A DNA stretch of 64,000 bases from Algoriphagus sanaruensis (GTDB lineage Bacteria; Bacteroidota; Bacteroidia; Cytophagales; Cyclobacteriaceae): positions 1,802,501 through 1,866,500 of the forward strand of contig NZ_CP012836.1 of assembly GCF_001593605.1 (NCBI RefSeq), given 5' to 3'. This document shows positions 56,576 to 64,000 of the stretch, piece after piece (position 1 is the stretch's first letter; each line of letters begins with the position of its first letter). The notes under the pieces are model-generated. The model saw nothing but the letters and a program-made list of their open reading frames with translations. It was not told the origin of the DNA and did not search any database. The position numbers were made by a program, and so were the translations under genes.

Positions 56576-57637
56576 TTACATCAAATTGTAAATACAAATA
56601 CACTTTGTAAATCTTGGAAGGGTAGGTAGATGGTCAAGTTGATCCCAAGTGTATTTCTCTTCGCCAAACTCTTCATGGCATTTGCATCCGGAATTTAAAA
56701 TTTGAATTCCCTCAAATTTGGAGTCTGAGTGCCGTCTTTTAAATTCAAGTATTTCTTCTAGTTTGGCTTGATTCCAAAAGTGTAGATGTTCAAAATGAAT
56801 CAATGTTTTCAAAAAATCGTCTTTATCGCCGAAATCGAGGATTTCTGGATTTGTTTTGAGGATAGAATAGATCTCATTTAAGTCTATATCCTTTAAATAT
56901 TCATTTTTGAATTCCTCGAAAAATGGGATGATCATCTCTCTGAATCCAATTAAAACTCGAAGCTTCTTTTCAAATTCGATTGGGAATTTACATTGAATGC
57001 GAAATGGCTCATTTTGACTTAGTTTTTTTAAAACTAAATTGGATCTCTCTCCAAATGAATTCATTATTCCAGATAAGCTTCTTTGATCAGGATGTTGCCC
57101 TCGAATATGAAAATGATTTGATTCAAGTACCGATAGATTGTTTTCCAGTAAAAGTTCGGCTTGATGTTTTAAAAAGTTTAGGGATTGTTTCAAGAATTCA
57201 TCTCTATAATTTTTAATCCCCTCCTTTCCTTTAGGCGTCAGCTTGTAAAACGGTATTAAGTGGATGTCATAAGATTTATCTTCCACTTCATCGAATACTC
57301 GTTTTGCTAAAATCTCTTTGTTACCAGTCTGAGGCAAATTGTTCTCTTTGAGAATTTTCTTTAGCTCGGGAACCTTTAAGACCTCTTCTTTTAAGCTAAT
57401 TTCAATTAAACCTTGGGTAAGGAACTTGTCTAGAATTGGGTTCAATTCTCCAAGCAGTTCCTTGAATCGAGGCTCCCAATAGGGGTTATAGCCAAGTAGC
57501 TTATGGATTGGTGTTTTTTCTAAGGCCTCTAAGAATTCTAACTCATAATTGAACTTTGGAAAAGAAATTTTAAAAGCATCCGAGTCTTCTTTTTCCTCTT
57601 TTACCGTTTTTCCGAAAAATCGTTTTAAAAAGTTCAT
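56576..57637 (-). CDS. SAP-motif protein with C-terminal cysteine pairs
   Basis: A 353-residue soluble protein. A SAP-type nucleic-acid-binding helix-turn-helix lies at about 87-118 (LKVPELKKILKENNLPQTG followed by NKEILAKRV). The middle is helical. The C-terminus has CKCH at 318-321 and CIC at 346-348, which could bind a metal. No catalytic motif is recognised. The gene lies directly downstream, in its reading direction, of the cassette-like element and has moderately low GC. Confidence 0.6.
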   Translation of the reverse strand: MNFLKRFFGKTVKEEKEDSDAFKISFPKFNYELEFLEALEKTPIHKLLGYNPYWEPRFKELLGELNPILDKFLTQGLIEISLKEEVLKVPELKKILKENNLPQTGNKEILAKRVFDEVEDKSYDIHLIPFYKLTPKGKEGIKNYRDEFLKQSLNFLKHQAELLLENNLSVLESNHFHIRGQHPDQRSLSGIMNSFGERSNLVLKKLSQNEPFRIQCKFPIEFEKKLRVLIGFREMIIPFFEEFKNEYLKDIDLNEIYSILKTNPEILDFGDKDDFLKTLIHFEHLHFWNQAKLEEILEFKRRHSDSKFEGIQILNSGCKCHEEFGEEKYTWDQLDHLPTLPRFTKCICIYNLM

Positions 57638-57700
57638 TTTGGTTTTTGTTTGCTCGAATATCGATTTTCCAGATTAGATTTTTGTTAGAATATTTTCTTC

Positions 57701-57831
57701 AACGTTTTGCAGCTACCCGAAGGTGGCGATTTCGAAGCATTTCACTGTCAACCAAGCAGAAACTTTGATAGAAGCACAAAGTTTGATTTAACCACTGAAC
57801 CGCCACTTTTGGGCAGGTGCTGTTATCTGCT
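57701..57831 (-). mobile_element. attC-like recombination site (large imperfect hairpin)
   Basis: Read on the minus strand, AGCAGATAAC starts a 131-nt imperfect hairpin: AGC, CCC and GTGGCG pair with CGCCAC, GGG and GCT on the far side, with small bulges, and an AAACTTTG/CAAAGTTT hairpin at the tip (57760-57784). It ends in AACGTTG. The first ten bases are the exact complement of the first bases of the cassette at 59968-59977. This is attC architecture (57-141 nt is usual), but the boxes do not fit the classic RYYYAAC/GTTRRRY consensus beyond AAC/GTT. Confidence 0.6.
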
Positions 57832-59976
57832 GGGTTTTTCCTATTCCTCATTTTTCAAATGCTCTGGTAATTCAATATTTTTCTTATAATTCTCGATGTT
57901 TGAAAAGTTATGATTTTTGTCGTACCACTTTTTGAATGTAATAGCGGTGAAAATGAATACGAGTACTACAATTACGTTTCCTATAATAAAGTCTGATTCA
58001 AGCTCTTTGTATTTAGTAATAGCTGAAGATATGTTCCAATTGCTATTCCATAATAAGGCAATAATGCCAAAAATAAAACCTACCAACCATCCTATTAACT
58101 CATAATTTGTCCTCTGTCTCCATTTTGAAACTTCTTGATTTATAAAGTTTTTTCTATCCTTATTAAGTTGTCTTTTTATATCGTCCTGTCGTTGTTGTTC
58201 AATTTTGGTTAATCTGTCTTGAAGTTCAGAGATTGTTTGGTCCTTAGAATTTGATACTTGTTCTGTGTTTTTGTTTTCAGCTTCTATTTTATCCTTTTTT
58301 TCTTTTAACTCCTGTCTAGCTTTATCTAGGCTACTTATTTGTTTTTCAAACTTTTTAAACAGTTGGTCAAGTTTTTGAATTCTCTCGTTTTCTTCTTGCG
58401 CTTGTTTGTCTGCTTCTTGTTTAATTCTACTTATAAATTCCTGTTCATTTGTCTTTGCCAGTGAATTTAAATCTGAAATATTTGTCAATTGACGATGTGA
58501 AATCCTCGAGGATATCAACAACACATCTTTATCAGTGATTGTATCACCAGCATATTTTTGAATATTGTCGTCTAATTCTTTTATAATACTTGCTTTGGGA
58601 AGCGTGCTATTTAGAGTAAATGCAACCAAAGAAGATAAACCTATTTCTACTAATTCATTGGAATTAATTGATTCTGATAAATTGGGATTAGCTAACCATA
58701 GAATATTCAAAAGTTCGTCAGCCCTAATGATTTCAGGCTGGCAATCATTATTGTTTGTGTTTGAATCTTTAAGCTCCTCCGAGTCATGAGATATAGAGTT
58801 GTTAACAAACCAACAGTTGACTTTTTCAAATTCCTTTATTCTCTTTGTTCTTTTGTCACGCACGTAGTATAAAGCGGTTGCGTCATGTAATGCAGCATAA
58901 TGGGAGGAACGAAATTTTTTGTAGCTCTCATACTCCTTACTAAACTTCGCTAGATTCTTATATTTATCTGTATTGGGTAAAATGCTAATATCTCTTTGTA
59001 AAAGTGAATCCTCAATATTATCGACTATTCTTTCTAAATCATTTTTGCTTAATTTTCTTCGTTCACATGCATTGTAAATATCTTCAGGATTTATTCTTTT
59101 AGTTAATACAGACGTTGAATAGTGTTCTGCTTTTTTGGAAATTAAAGACTTGGTTTCTTCAATTGTATCAATTAGTACTGTGAATTTATAACCCAAATTT
59201 CTACAGACATCTATAAGCTTATTACATGTGTGCGTAGATTCTGGTGTGTTCAAATCAATGAGACTTATAATAAAATTGGTATCGAAAACTAGTTCAACAT
59301 TCTGATTATTATTTTCAGTTTTGTATTCGAGATAGCTAGATATTATGGAACCAAGATAGATGTTCTTTATTATGTCGAATACGTCAGGTATCTTTCTGAA
59401 AAATTCTACAAATTGAGCTTCAATTGTATAATCTCTGCCATTTATTGGTTGACTGTTTGCTAAGTACTTTGATATTGATATCTTGTTTTTATCAATAAAG
59501 TCTAAAATAGTGGTCTTTTCCTTTATTTCAACATTATTAAGTTTCAAAAAGTCTATGTACAATTTTTCTAAAGTCTCAACTTCTCGTTTACTCGATTGTA
59601 TATTTTCTTCAAACTCTTCAAAAAAGAAATTTTTTAAAGCAAACGCACCATCATTATAAAGTTGAAAGTTTACAGTTTCATTAGTGTTAACTTCATTCGC
59701 TATCTGTTGCAAGATTACTTTTAATACTGGTAATGGAAAATCTATTCCATAAAGTTCGTTTGATATATCATGTATTTCCTTGATTGACTTTCCACTTAAA
59801 ATTCCTTTTGAATTTAGCTTAAAAAGAGACCTTTTGATTAATGGTACAAATGGGTCAATTGGACCTTGAATAAGTGTGCCTGTGTTTCTTACATGTGCCA
59901 GTAGGCTATATGTGATTGCTCTATTTTCGTTCATCTTTTAGATTTATCGATTTCGTTTTGTTAGCATAGCAGATAA
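57703..59976 (-). mobile_element. Integron-like gene cassette
   Basis: The element between two G^TT points (cut between 59977 and 59976, and between 57703 and 57702) is 2,274 bp and has one gene on the minus strand, starting 42 bp after the 5' boundary and ending 10 bp before the hairpin. On circularisation the ends would form a full site with AGCAGATAAC pairing GTTATCTGCT. It is AT-rich compared with its surroundings. No integron integrase is in the window. Confidence 0.55.
57841..59934 (-). CDS. PIN-type nuclease domain, coiled coil and two membrane helices
   Basis: A 697-residue protein. Residues 1-210 are helical, of unknown type. A PIN-like nuclease domain spans about 212-385: VFDTNF with D218, an acidic DTIEETK at 256-262, and LHDATALYYVRD with D351, followed by CWFVNNS, where N378 takes the place of the usual fourth acid. 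Residues 495-600 form a long charged coiled coil. Two membrane helices (about 612-630 and 650-668) end the protein. PIN proteins are Mg-dependent RNases, often toxins. It is the sole gene of the cassette. A defence or toxin role is inference. Confidence 0.7.
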   Translation of the reverse strand: MNENRAITYSLLAHVRNTGTLIQGPIDPFVPLIKRSLFKLNSKGILSGKSIKEIHDISNELYGIDFPLPVLKVILQQIANEVNTNETVNFQLYNDGAFALKNFFFEEFEENIQSSKREVETLEKLYIDFLKLNNVEIKEKTTILDFIDKNKISISKYLANSQPINGRDYTIEAQFVEFFRKIPDVFDIIKNIYLGSIISSYLEYKTENNNQNVELVFDTNFIISLIDLNTPESTHTCNKLIDVCRNLGYKFTVLIDTIEETKSLISKKAEHYSTSVLTKRINPEDIYNACERRKLSKNDLERIVDNIEDSLLQRDISILPNTDKYKNLAKFSKEYESYKKFRSSHYAALHDATALYYVRDKRTKRIKEFEKVNCWFVNNSISHDSEELKDSNTNNNDCQPEIIRADELLNILWLANPNLSESINSNELVEIGLSSLVAFTLNSTLPKASIIKELDDNIQKYAGDTITDKDVLLISSRISHRQLTNISDLNSLAKTNEQEFISRIKQEADKQAQEENERIQKLDQLFKKFEKQISSLDKARQELKEKKDKIEAENKNTEQVSNSKDQTISELQDRLTKIEQQRQDDIKRQLNKDRKNFINQEVSKWRQRTNYELIGWLVGFIFGIIALLWNSNWNISSAITKYKELESDFIIGNVIVVLVFIFTAITFKKWYDKNHNFSNIENYKKNIELPEHLKNEE

Positions 59977-60053
59977 CGATTGTGTTTACGAAACCAATTT
60001 CGTAGAGCATGCTTATTTGGACGCATTGCGAAACCAGTTTCGGGTATATCTTA
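59968..60053. repeat. Cassette 5' boundary and adjoining palindromes
   Basis: AGCAGATAAC at 59968-59977 is the inverted copy of 57822-57831. It is followed by two similar palindromes, ACGAAA-CCAA-TTTCGT (59988-60003) and CGAAAC-CA-GTTTCG (60029-60042), about 40 bp apart. These may be the remains of an upstream recombination site. No gene is found in 59935-60737. Confidence 0.6.
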
Positions 60054-60269
60054 TTTATTTACCTTAATTCCTTCGATTCGATTTTTAGATTAGTCTTGTT
60101 CCCTAATGGGCAGGGTCGGAAGTTCAGAAAATGCTTCAGGTCTGTCATGTGAAGTGAAAAGTAAGTGGTTAAAAGTGTGCTTTGAGGATCATTCCTGCTG
60201 ACGTCTTGAAAGTAAAAACTAATTCTTAGTTGGCAAATTCCAATGGTATAATTTTTTGAAAAAATGTGA

Positions 60270-60735
60270 ATAAAAGAGGTGGGAAGACCGGAGACGGGAG
60301 CCGGAAGGAAGGTCCAATGTCCGTTGTATGTGGGAAGTATCGGAGTAGGGAGGTAGGGGAGTTGGGAAGTATGGGGGTAGGGAAGTTGGGATGTACGGGA
60401 GTTGGGGGTTAGGAGGTAGGGAAGTAAGTCTGGTGAGTTGGAATGATCTGAACGTACTCTCTGTGTCCTCTGCGCCTCTGCGGTGAACAAAAAATCCTCT
60501 GCGCTTCTGTGGTGCATATTTTCTGCGGTAAATAAGCAGTCTGAAGACTGCATACAGATAAGTCCAAGTCTGAAGACTTGAACTAGGAGGGGGTTGGGGT
60601 TAGGAAGTTGGGAAGTAAGGAGGTATGGGGGTTAGGAGGTAGGGAAGTTAGGAGGAAAGTGAATAATCTGAACTTACTCTCCGTGTCCTCTGCGCCTCTG
60701 CGGTGAACAAAAAATCATCTGTGCCTCCGCGGTGA
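60270..60735 (+). repeat. Composite repeat block 6
   Basis: A long G-rich tract (60330-60425) with many GGG runs, a CTCTGCG double unit (60459-60530), a full two-palindrome unit (60536-60586), a second G-rich tract (60587-60650) and another CTCTGCG unit (60680-60735) that runs up to the stop of the YehS-like gene. Confidence 0.85.
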
Positions 60736-60737
60736 GT

Positions 60738-61202
60738 TTATTCCTTCGGACGGAATTTGAGTTGTAGGCCCATCAAGAAATTTCGAAGAATTTGATCCTT
60801 GCATTCCCGGTATTGGGCTTGGGTAGGATTCCGAAAAAAGGCACTCAGTTCGTGCTTGCTGAGTCGAAAGCCACGAAGGGCAAAGATATCCAGCATGTCC
60901 TCGTCCTTGTAGTTGAGCGCGATGCGGAGTTTACGGAGGATCAGGTTGTTGTTGAGGGACTTTTCGGGCGTAGGCACTTCCCCGTCTTTTAATCCTCGGT
61001 TATTGATAATCAGTCCGTTGAGAAAAGCTGCCAGGTCTTTGTCGTAGAGCTTTTTGAAATCGGGTTCCTCTTCCTTTTTGAGCCAAAGCGCGACCTCCTC
61101 TGCGAAAATGGGCAGTCCCCCAAAGCCGAAAATTTCAGCCATCTTGTGATTGTGAAAATGGAAGGTGTACCGCAGCGTGCGGAGAATGTCGTTATTGCTC
61201 AT
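60738..61202 (-). CDS. DUF1456 family protein (YehS-like)
   Basis: A 154-residue protein with two copies of the DUF1456 repeat: NNDILRTLRYTFHFHNHKMAEIF and NNLILRKLRIALNYKDEDMLDIF, each followed by a GG/GF-rich turn and a helix ending near FLNGLI or FLMGLQ. Function unknown; related to E. coli YehS. Repeat units flank it at both ends. Confidence 0.9.
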   Translation of the reverse strand: MSNNDILRTLRYTFHFHNHKMAEIFGFGGLPIFAEEVALWLKKEEEPDFKKLYDKDLAAFLNGLIINNRGLKDGEVPTPEKSLNNNLILRKLRIALNYKDEDMLDIFALRGFRLSKHELSAFFRNPTQAQYRECKDQILRNFLMGLQLKFRPKE

Positions 61203-61212
61203 AGCGCAAATA

Positions 61213-61345
61213 TACTACTCAACGCAGAGAAATATTTAATTCACCGCGGAGGCGCAAAGGACGCAGAGAAATAATTTCACCGCGGAGGCGCAAAGAGCGC
61301 AGAGGAATAATTTTCACCGCAGAGGCACAAAGGACGCGGAGGGAT
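61213..61345 (-). repeat. CTCTGCG repeat unit, inverted orientation
   Basis: Three tandem copies of the CTCTGCG unit read on the minus strand (CACCGCGGAGGCGCAAAGGACG on +, seen as CACCGCGGAGG and CGCAAAGGACG pieces). All other copies in the window are on the plus strand. It begins just before the YehS-like start. Confidence 0.85.
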
Positions 61346-61442
61346 TTTTAAGATTAGATTTTTAAATACTTTTCAAAATTTTGAATATGAACTAACTTGA
61401 GGTCAGTTCTTTAAGCTGATTTTTAAAACAACTCGATCTTTT

Positions 61443-61820
61443 ATGCTAGAAAATGAAATTTCATCTCAGGTGATTGGTGCTGCTATTGAGGTTCATAAAC
61501 ATCTTGGACCTGGATTATTGGAAAGTAGCTATGAGGCTTGTCTTCTTTACGAATTAAAGGACCGAGGACTAGACGTAAAATCCGAAGTTTTGCTTCCAAT
61601 TCATTACAAGGGATTTCAACTTGATGCGGGGTATAGACTCGATATTTTGGTCGAAAATCGTCTGATCCTTGAAATTAAATCTGTGGAAAAACTGGAAGGA
61701 ATTCATATCGCACAACTTTTGACCTATCTAAGATTATCCAAATTGAAGCTCTGCCTTCTAATCAATTTCAATTCAGAAAAGGTAATCGATGGGGTAAAGC
61801 GAGTCGTAAACAATCTTTAA
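61443..61820 (+). CDS. GxxExxY protein
   Basis: A 125-residue protein of the GxxExxY family: N-terminal IGAAIEVHKHLGPGLLESSYEACL (the G-x2-E-x2-Y signature), LDAGYRLDILVENRLILEIKSV with D, E and K in a PD-(D/E)XK-like arrangement, and a C-terminal INFNSEKVIDGVKRVV. Such proteins are common singletons in Bacteroidota and may be nuclease-fold enzymes; function unknown. Confidence 0.92.
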   Translation: MLENEISSQVIGAAIEVHKHLGPGLLESSYEACLLYELKDRGLDVKSEVLLPIHYKGFQLDAGYRLDILVENRLILEIKSVEKLEGIHIAQLLTYLRLSKLKLCLLINFNSEKVIDGVKRVVNNL

Positions 61821-61825
61821 TTTCA

Positions 61826-61922
61826 CTCTGTGCCCTCTGCGCCTCTGCGGTGAAATTATCCCTCCGCGCCTCTGTGGTGAACAAAAATTTCTCTGCGTTC
61901 TCTGCGACTCTGCGGTGAATTC
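61826..61922 (+). repeat. CTCTGCG repeat unit, block 7
   Basis: Three tandem CTCTGCG units (61826-61850, 61860-61882, 61890-61920) fill the gap between the GxxExxY stop and the radical SAM gene. The last one ends 34 bp before the TTG start. Confidence 0.85.
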
Positions 61923-61955
61923 CGCGATCTTTGAGGCCTATTAAATCCCTATTCC

Positions 61956-64000
61956 TTGTCAACCAAAGTTCTTCTCATCACCCCGCCTTTTACCCAACTC
62001 AATACTCCTTATCCGGCTACGGCTTACATCAAGGGGTTTTTGAATACGCTCAGCGTGTCCTCCCGACAGGCGGACTTGGGTATTGAAGTGATTTTGAAGC
62101 TTTTTTCTAAAAAGGGCCTTACTCAGGTTTTTGATATCGCTTCGCAAAAAGTCGATGAGCTCTCGGATAATTCCGCCCGAATTCTCCGCATGAAGGCGAG
62201 CTACCTGCAGACCATCGGTTCGGTGATTGATTTCCTCCAAGACAAAAATCCCACCTTGGCTTACCATATTTCCGAAGGGAATTTTCTTCCCGAAGCCAGC
62301 CGCTTTGAGCAGTTGGATGATCTGGAATGGGCTTTTGGAACCTTGGGAGTCCGTGACAAGGCGAGGTATTTGGCTACGCTTTACCTGGAAGATATCGGAG
62401 ATTTGATCACGGAAGCGGTCGATCCGCACTTTGGCTTTAGTCGCTATGCCGAGCGATTGGGCATGTCGGCCAAGACCTTTGACGAAATGAATGCTGCACT
62501 CCAGCAAGCTCCGAGTTTGATCGATTCCCTTTTGCTGGAATTGTTGGAAGAAAAAATCCAAGCCTACCAACCCGAATCCGTGGCCTTTTCGGTTCCTTTT
62601 CCCGGAAATCTCTATGCTGCTTTCAAGTGCGGGCAATATATTAAAGCAAACCATCCTCAAATCAAGGTTTGGATGGGGGGAGGCTATCCGAATACCGAAC
62701 TTCGAACCCTGAAGGAGCCTCGGGTATTTGACTATGTGGACTTTATCACGCTGGATGACGGGGAAGCTCCGATTCTGCTTTTATTGGATTATTTGGCAGG
62801 AAAGCGGCCGATTACCGAACTCAAACGCACATTTGTGCGGATCGATGGAGCGGTGAAATTTCTGAATAATTCTGCCGTAAAGGACCTGCCTCAGCGGGAA
62901 GTGGGCACCCCTGACTATAGCGATTTGCCCTTGCGGGAATACCTTTCGGTGATCGAGGTGGCCAACCCTATGCACCGACTTTGGAGTGATGGTCGCTGGA
63001 ACAAGTTGACACTGGCGCATGGCTGCTACTGGGGCAAGTGTACCTTTTGCGATATTTCCCTGGATTATATCGGACGCTATGAACCTATCAATGCTTCGAT
63101 TCTTTGTGATCGGATTGAGGAAATCATGGCCCAGACGGGCACCAACGGATTTCACTTTGTGGATGAGGCGGCTCCACCTGCTTTGATGCGGGATTTGGCG
63201 ATTGAGATTTTGAGGAGAGGATTGGTGGTGGTTTGGTGGACGAATATCCGCTTTGAAAGCAGTTTTACGGCAGACCTTTGTCGCCTGCTTCGAGTTTCCG
63301 GCTGCATCGCGGTTTCGGGAGGATTGGAGGTCGCTTCAGATCGACTTTTGGCACTGATCAAAAAGGGAGTGACGGTGGCCCAAGTGGCTCAGGTCACGAA
63401 TCATTTTACTCAGGCAGGCATTATGGTGCATGCCTATCTGATGTATGGCTATCCCACCCAAACGGCGCAGGAAACCATCGATTCCATGGAAATGGTGCGA
63501 CAGTTGTTTGAGTCGGGGGTGTTGCAGTCGGGCTTTTGGCATCGCTTTGCCATGACGGAGCATAGTCCGGTGGGCATGGATCCCAAGGCCTTTGGTGTCA
63601 AGCGAACCGATCTTTCACTTGGTCCATTTGCGAATAATGAGGTGGATTTTGTCGATCCAATTGGCGTGGATCATGGTTTGTTTTCCGAAGGATTGCGAAA
63701 ATCCCTATTCAACTACATGCATGGCGTGGGCTTTGATATTCCTTTGAAAAACTGGTTTGACTTCAAAGTTCCGCCGACATCCATTCCCAAAAAGTACATC
63801 GAACGGCAGATTCAGAGTGAACCCGCCCAGACCTACAAAGATCAGCACCGCATTCTTTGGATTGGCGCTCAGCCCGAATTGATGGAAGCTGAGGAAGGAT
63901 TTTGCGAGTTGATTTTCTCTGGGAAAAAAGAGGATTTTGCGATCGAACTGCCCCTCGAACTTGGTGAGTGGGTGGTTTGGCTTTTGGCCAAGGTGAGTTA
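61956..64000 (+). CDS. B12-binding radical SAM protein (partial, runs off window)
   Basis: At least 681 residues, open through the window end. The frame starts after a TGA at 61932; the only start before the conserved KVLLITPPFTQLNTPYPATAY is a TTG at 61956. The N-terminal cobalamin-binding region has VLLITPPFTQ and later KVWMGGGYPNTELR with YVDFITLDDGEAP. The radical SAM core has a cluster motif C357-x4-C362-x2-C365 (CYWGKCTFC), not the usual C-x3-C-x2-C, then HFVDEAAPPAL and VHAYLMYGYPTQT. The substrate is unknown; it could modify a peptide or metabolite. Large antisense frames here are shadows. Confidence 0.85.
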   Translation, partial: MSTKVLLITPPFTQLNTPYPATAYIKGFLNTLSVSSRQADLGIEVILKLFSKKGLTQVFDIASQKVDELSDNSARILRMKASYLQTIGSVIDFLQDKNPTLAYHISEGNFLPEASRFEQLDDLEWAFGTLGVRDKARYLATLYLEDIGDLITEAVDPHFGFSRYAERLGMSAKTFDEMNAALQQAPSLIDSLLLELLEEKIQAYQPESVAFSVPFPGNLYAAFKCGQYIKANHPQIKVWMGGGYPNTELRTLKEPRVFDYVDFITLDDGEAPILLLLDYLAGKRPITELKRTFVRIDGAVKFLNNSAVKDLPQREVGTPDYSDLPLREYLSVIEVANPMHRLWSDGRWNKLTLAHGCYWGKCTFCDISLDYIGRYEPINASILCDRIEEIMAQTGTNGFHFVDEAAPPALMRDLAIEILRRGLVVVWWTNIRFESSFTADLCRLLRVSGCIAVSGGLEVASDRLLALIKKGVTVAQVAQVTNHFTQAGIMVHAYLMYGYPTQTAQETIDSMEMVRQLFESGVLQSGFWHRFAMTEHSPVGMDPKAFGVKRTDLSLGPFANNEVDFVDPIGVDHGLFSEGLRKSLFNYMHGVGFDIPLKNWFDFKVPPTSIPKKYIERQIQSEPAQTYKDQHRILWIGAQPELMEAEEGFCELIFSGKKEDFAIELPLELGEWVVWLLAKVS

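Noticed and set aside
60059..60553. A 164-codon minus-strand frame.
   Set aside because: It translates the G-rich and CTCTGCG repeats into Pro/Thr/Ser-rich and FTAEAQRTQR-like text that recurs in other repeat blocks; not a gene.
50386..61922. A CRISPR array, suggested by the recurring units.
   Set aside because: Repeat units are irregular, tandem or single, without constant spacer length, and lie in gaps between many genes; no cas gene is seen.
61959..63563. Long minus-strand open frames (up to 233 codons) over the end of the window.
   Set aside because: The plus strand holds one continuous frame with clear cobalamin and radical SAM motifs; the minus frames are its antisense shadows in GC-rich DNA.

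Overview
The window looks like a chromosomal segment of a Bacteroidota bacterium of the Cytophagales type, close to Algoriphagus or the Cyclobacteriaceae. The signs are a fused CcoN/CcoO cbb3 oxidase, a fused LpxC/FabZ, a PorX-type (REC plus PglZ) regulator of type IX secretion, DUF4296 and Bat-type genes, and almost no Shine-Dalgarno sites. The assignment is by gene content only.

Layout. 1-900: the 3' end of a 23S rRNA gene, a 5S rRNA gene and a terminator. 1-13 kb: a microaerobic respiration block (USP-like protein, ccoI-ccoS-ccoNO-ccoQ-ccoP-ccoG-ccoH-SafE-like, hemN, alkB-like). Three almost identical FNR/CRP-type palindromes sit in front of the USP-like gene, ccoI, and the divergent hemN/alkB pair, so they may form one oxygen regulon. 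12.8-15.6 kb: a DUF58/BatD-like/VWA operon. 15.7-24.2 kb: DUF4296 lipoprotein, mutS2, then a lipid A operon (HD hydrolase, lpxD, lpxC-fabZ, lpxA, ABC ATPase). 24.2-27.4 kb: porX, tsaE and alanine dehydrogenase.

27.4-34.2 kb: an unusual cluster with a free receiver protein, an E1/ThiF-nitroreductase fusion (Rv1355c type), an acyltransferase-like protein, a 7TM-DISM histidine kinase and a receiver-kinase hybrid. The last four are translationally coupled. 34.3-39.2 kb: pyrophosphatase, ACP phosphodiesterase, a Upf1-type helicase and a DEAD-box helicase. 39.5-47.7 kb: a carbon-use block (lipoprotein heme dehydrogenase, Tat-exported sugar isomerase, SDR, GntP permease, GH20 lipoprotein). 48-50.3 kb: MgtC/DUF4010 protein, cupin lipoprotein and thioesterase.

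50.3-62 kb is accessory in character: small orphan genes separated by a composite repeat family (G-rich tracts, a CTCTGCG-rich unit and a unit with two palindromes) absent from the rest of the window. Within it, 57.70-59.98 kb has the architecture of an integron-type gene cassette: one AT-rich gene (PIN nuclease, coiled coil, two membrane helices), a large attC-like hairpin directly after its stop, and a 10-bp cassette-start sequence exactly complementary to the first bases of that hairpin. The last 2 kb hold a B12-binding radical SAM gene with a TTG start that runs off the window.

Limits: all family calls are by eye from protein sequence, with no database search; starts were chosen from gene overlaps, signal peptides and family N-termini.
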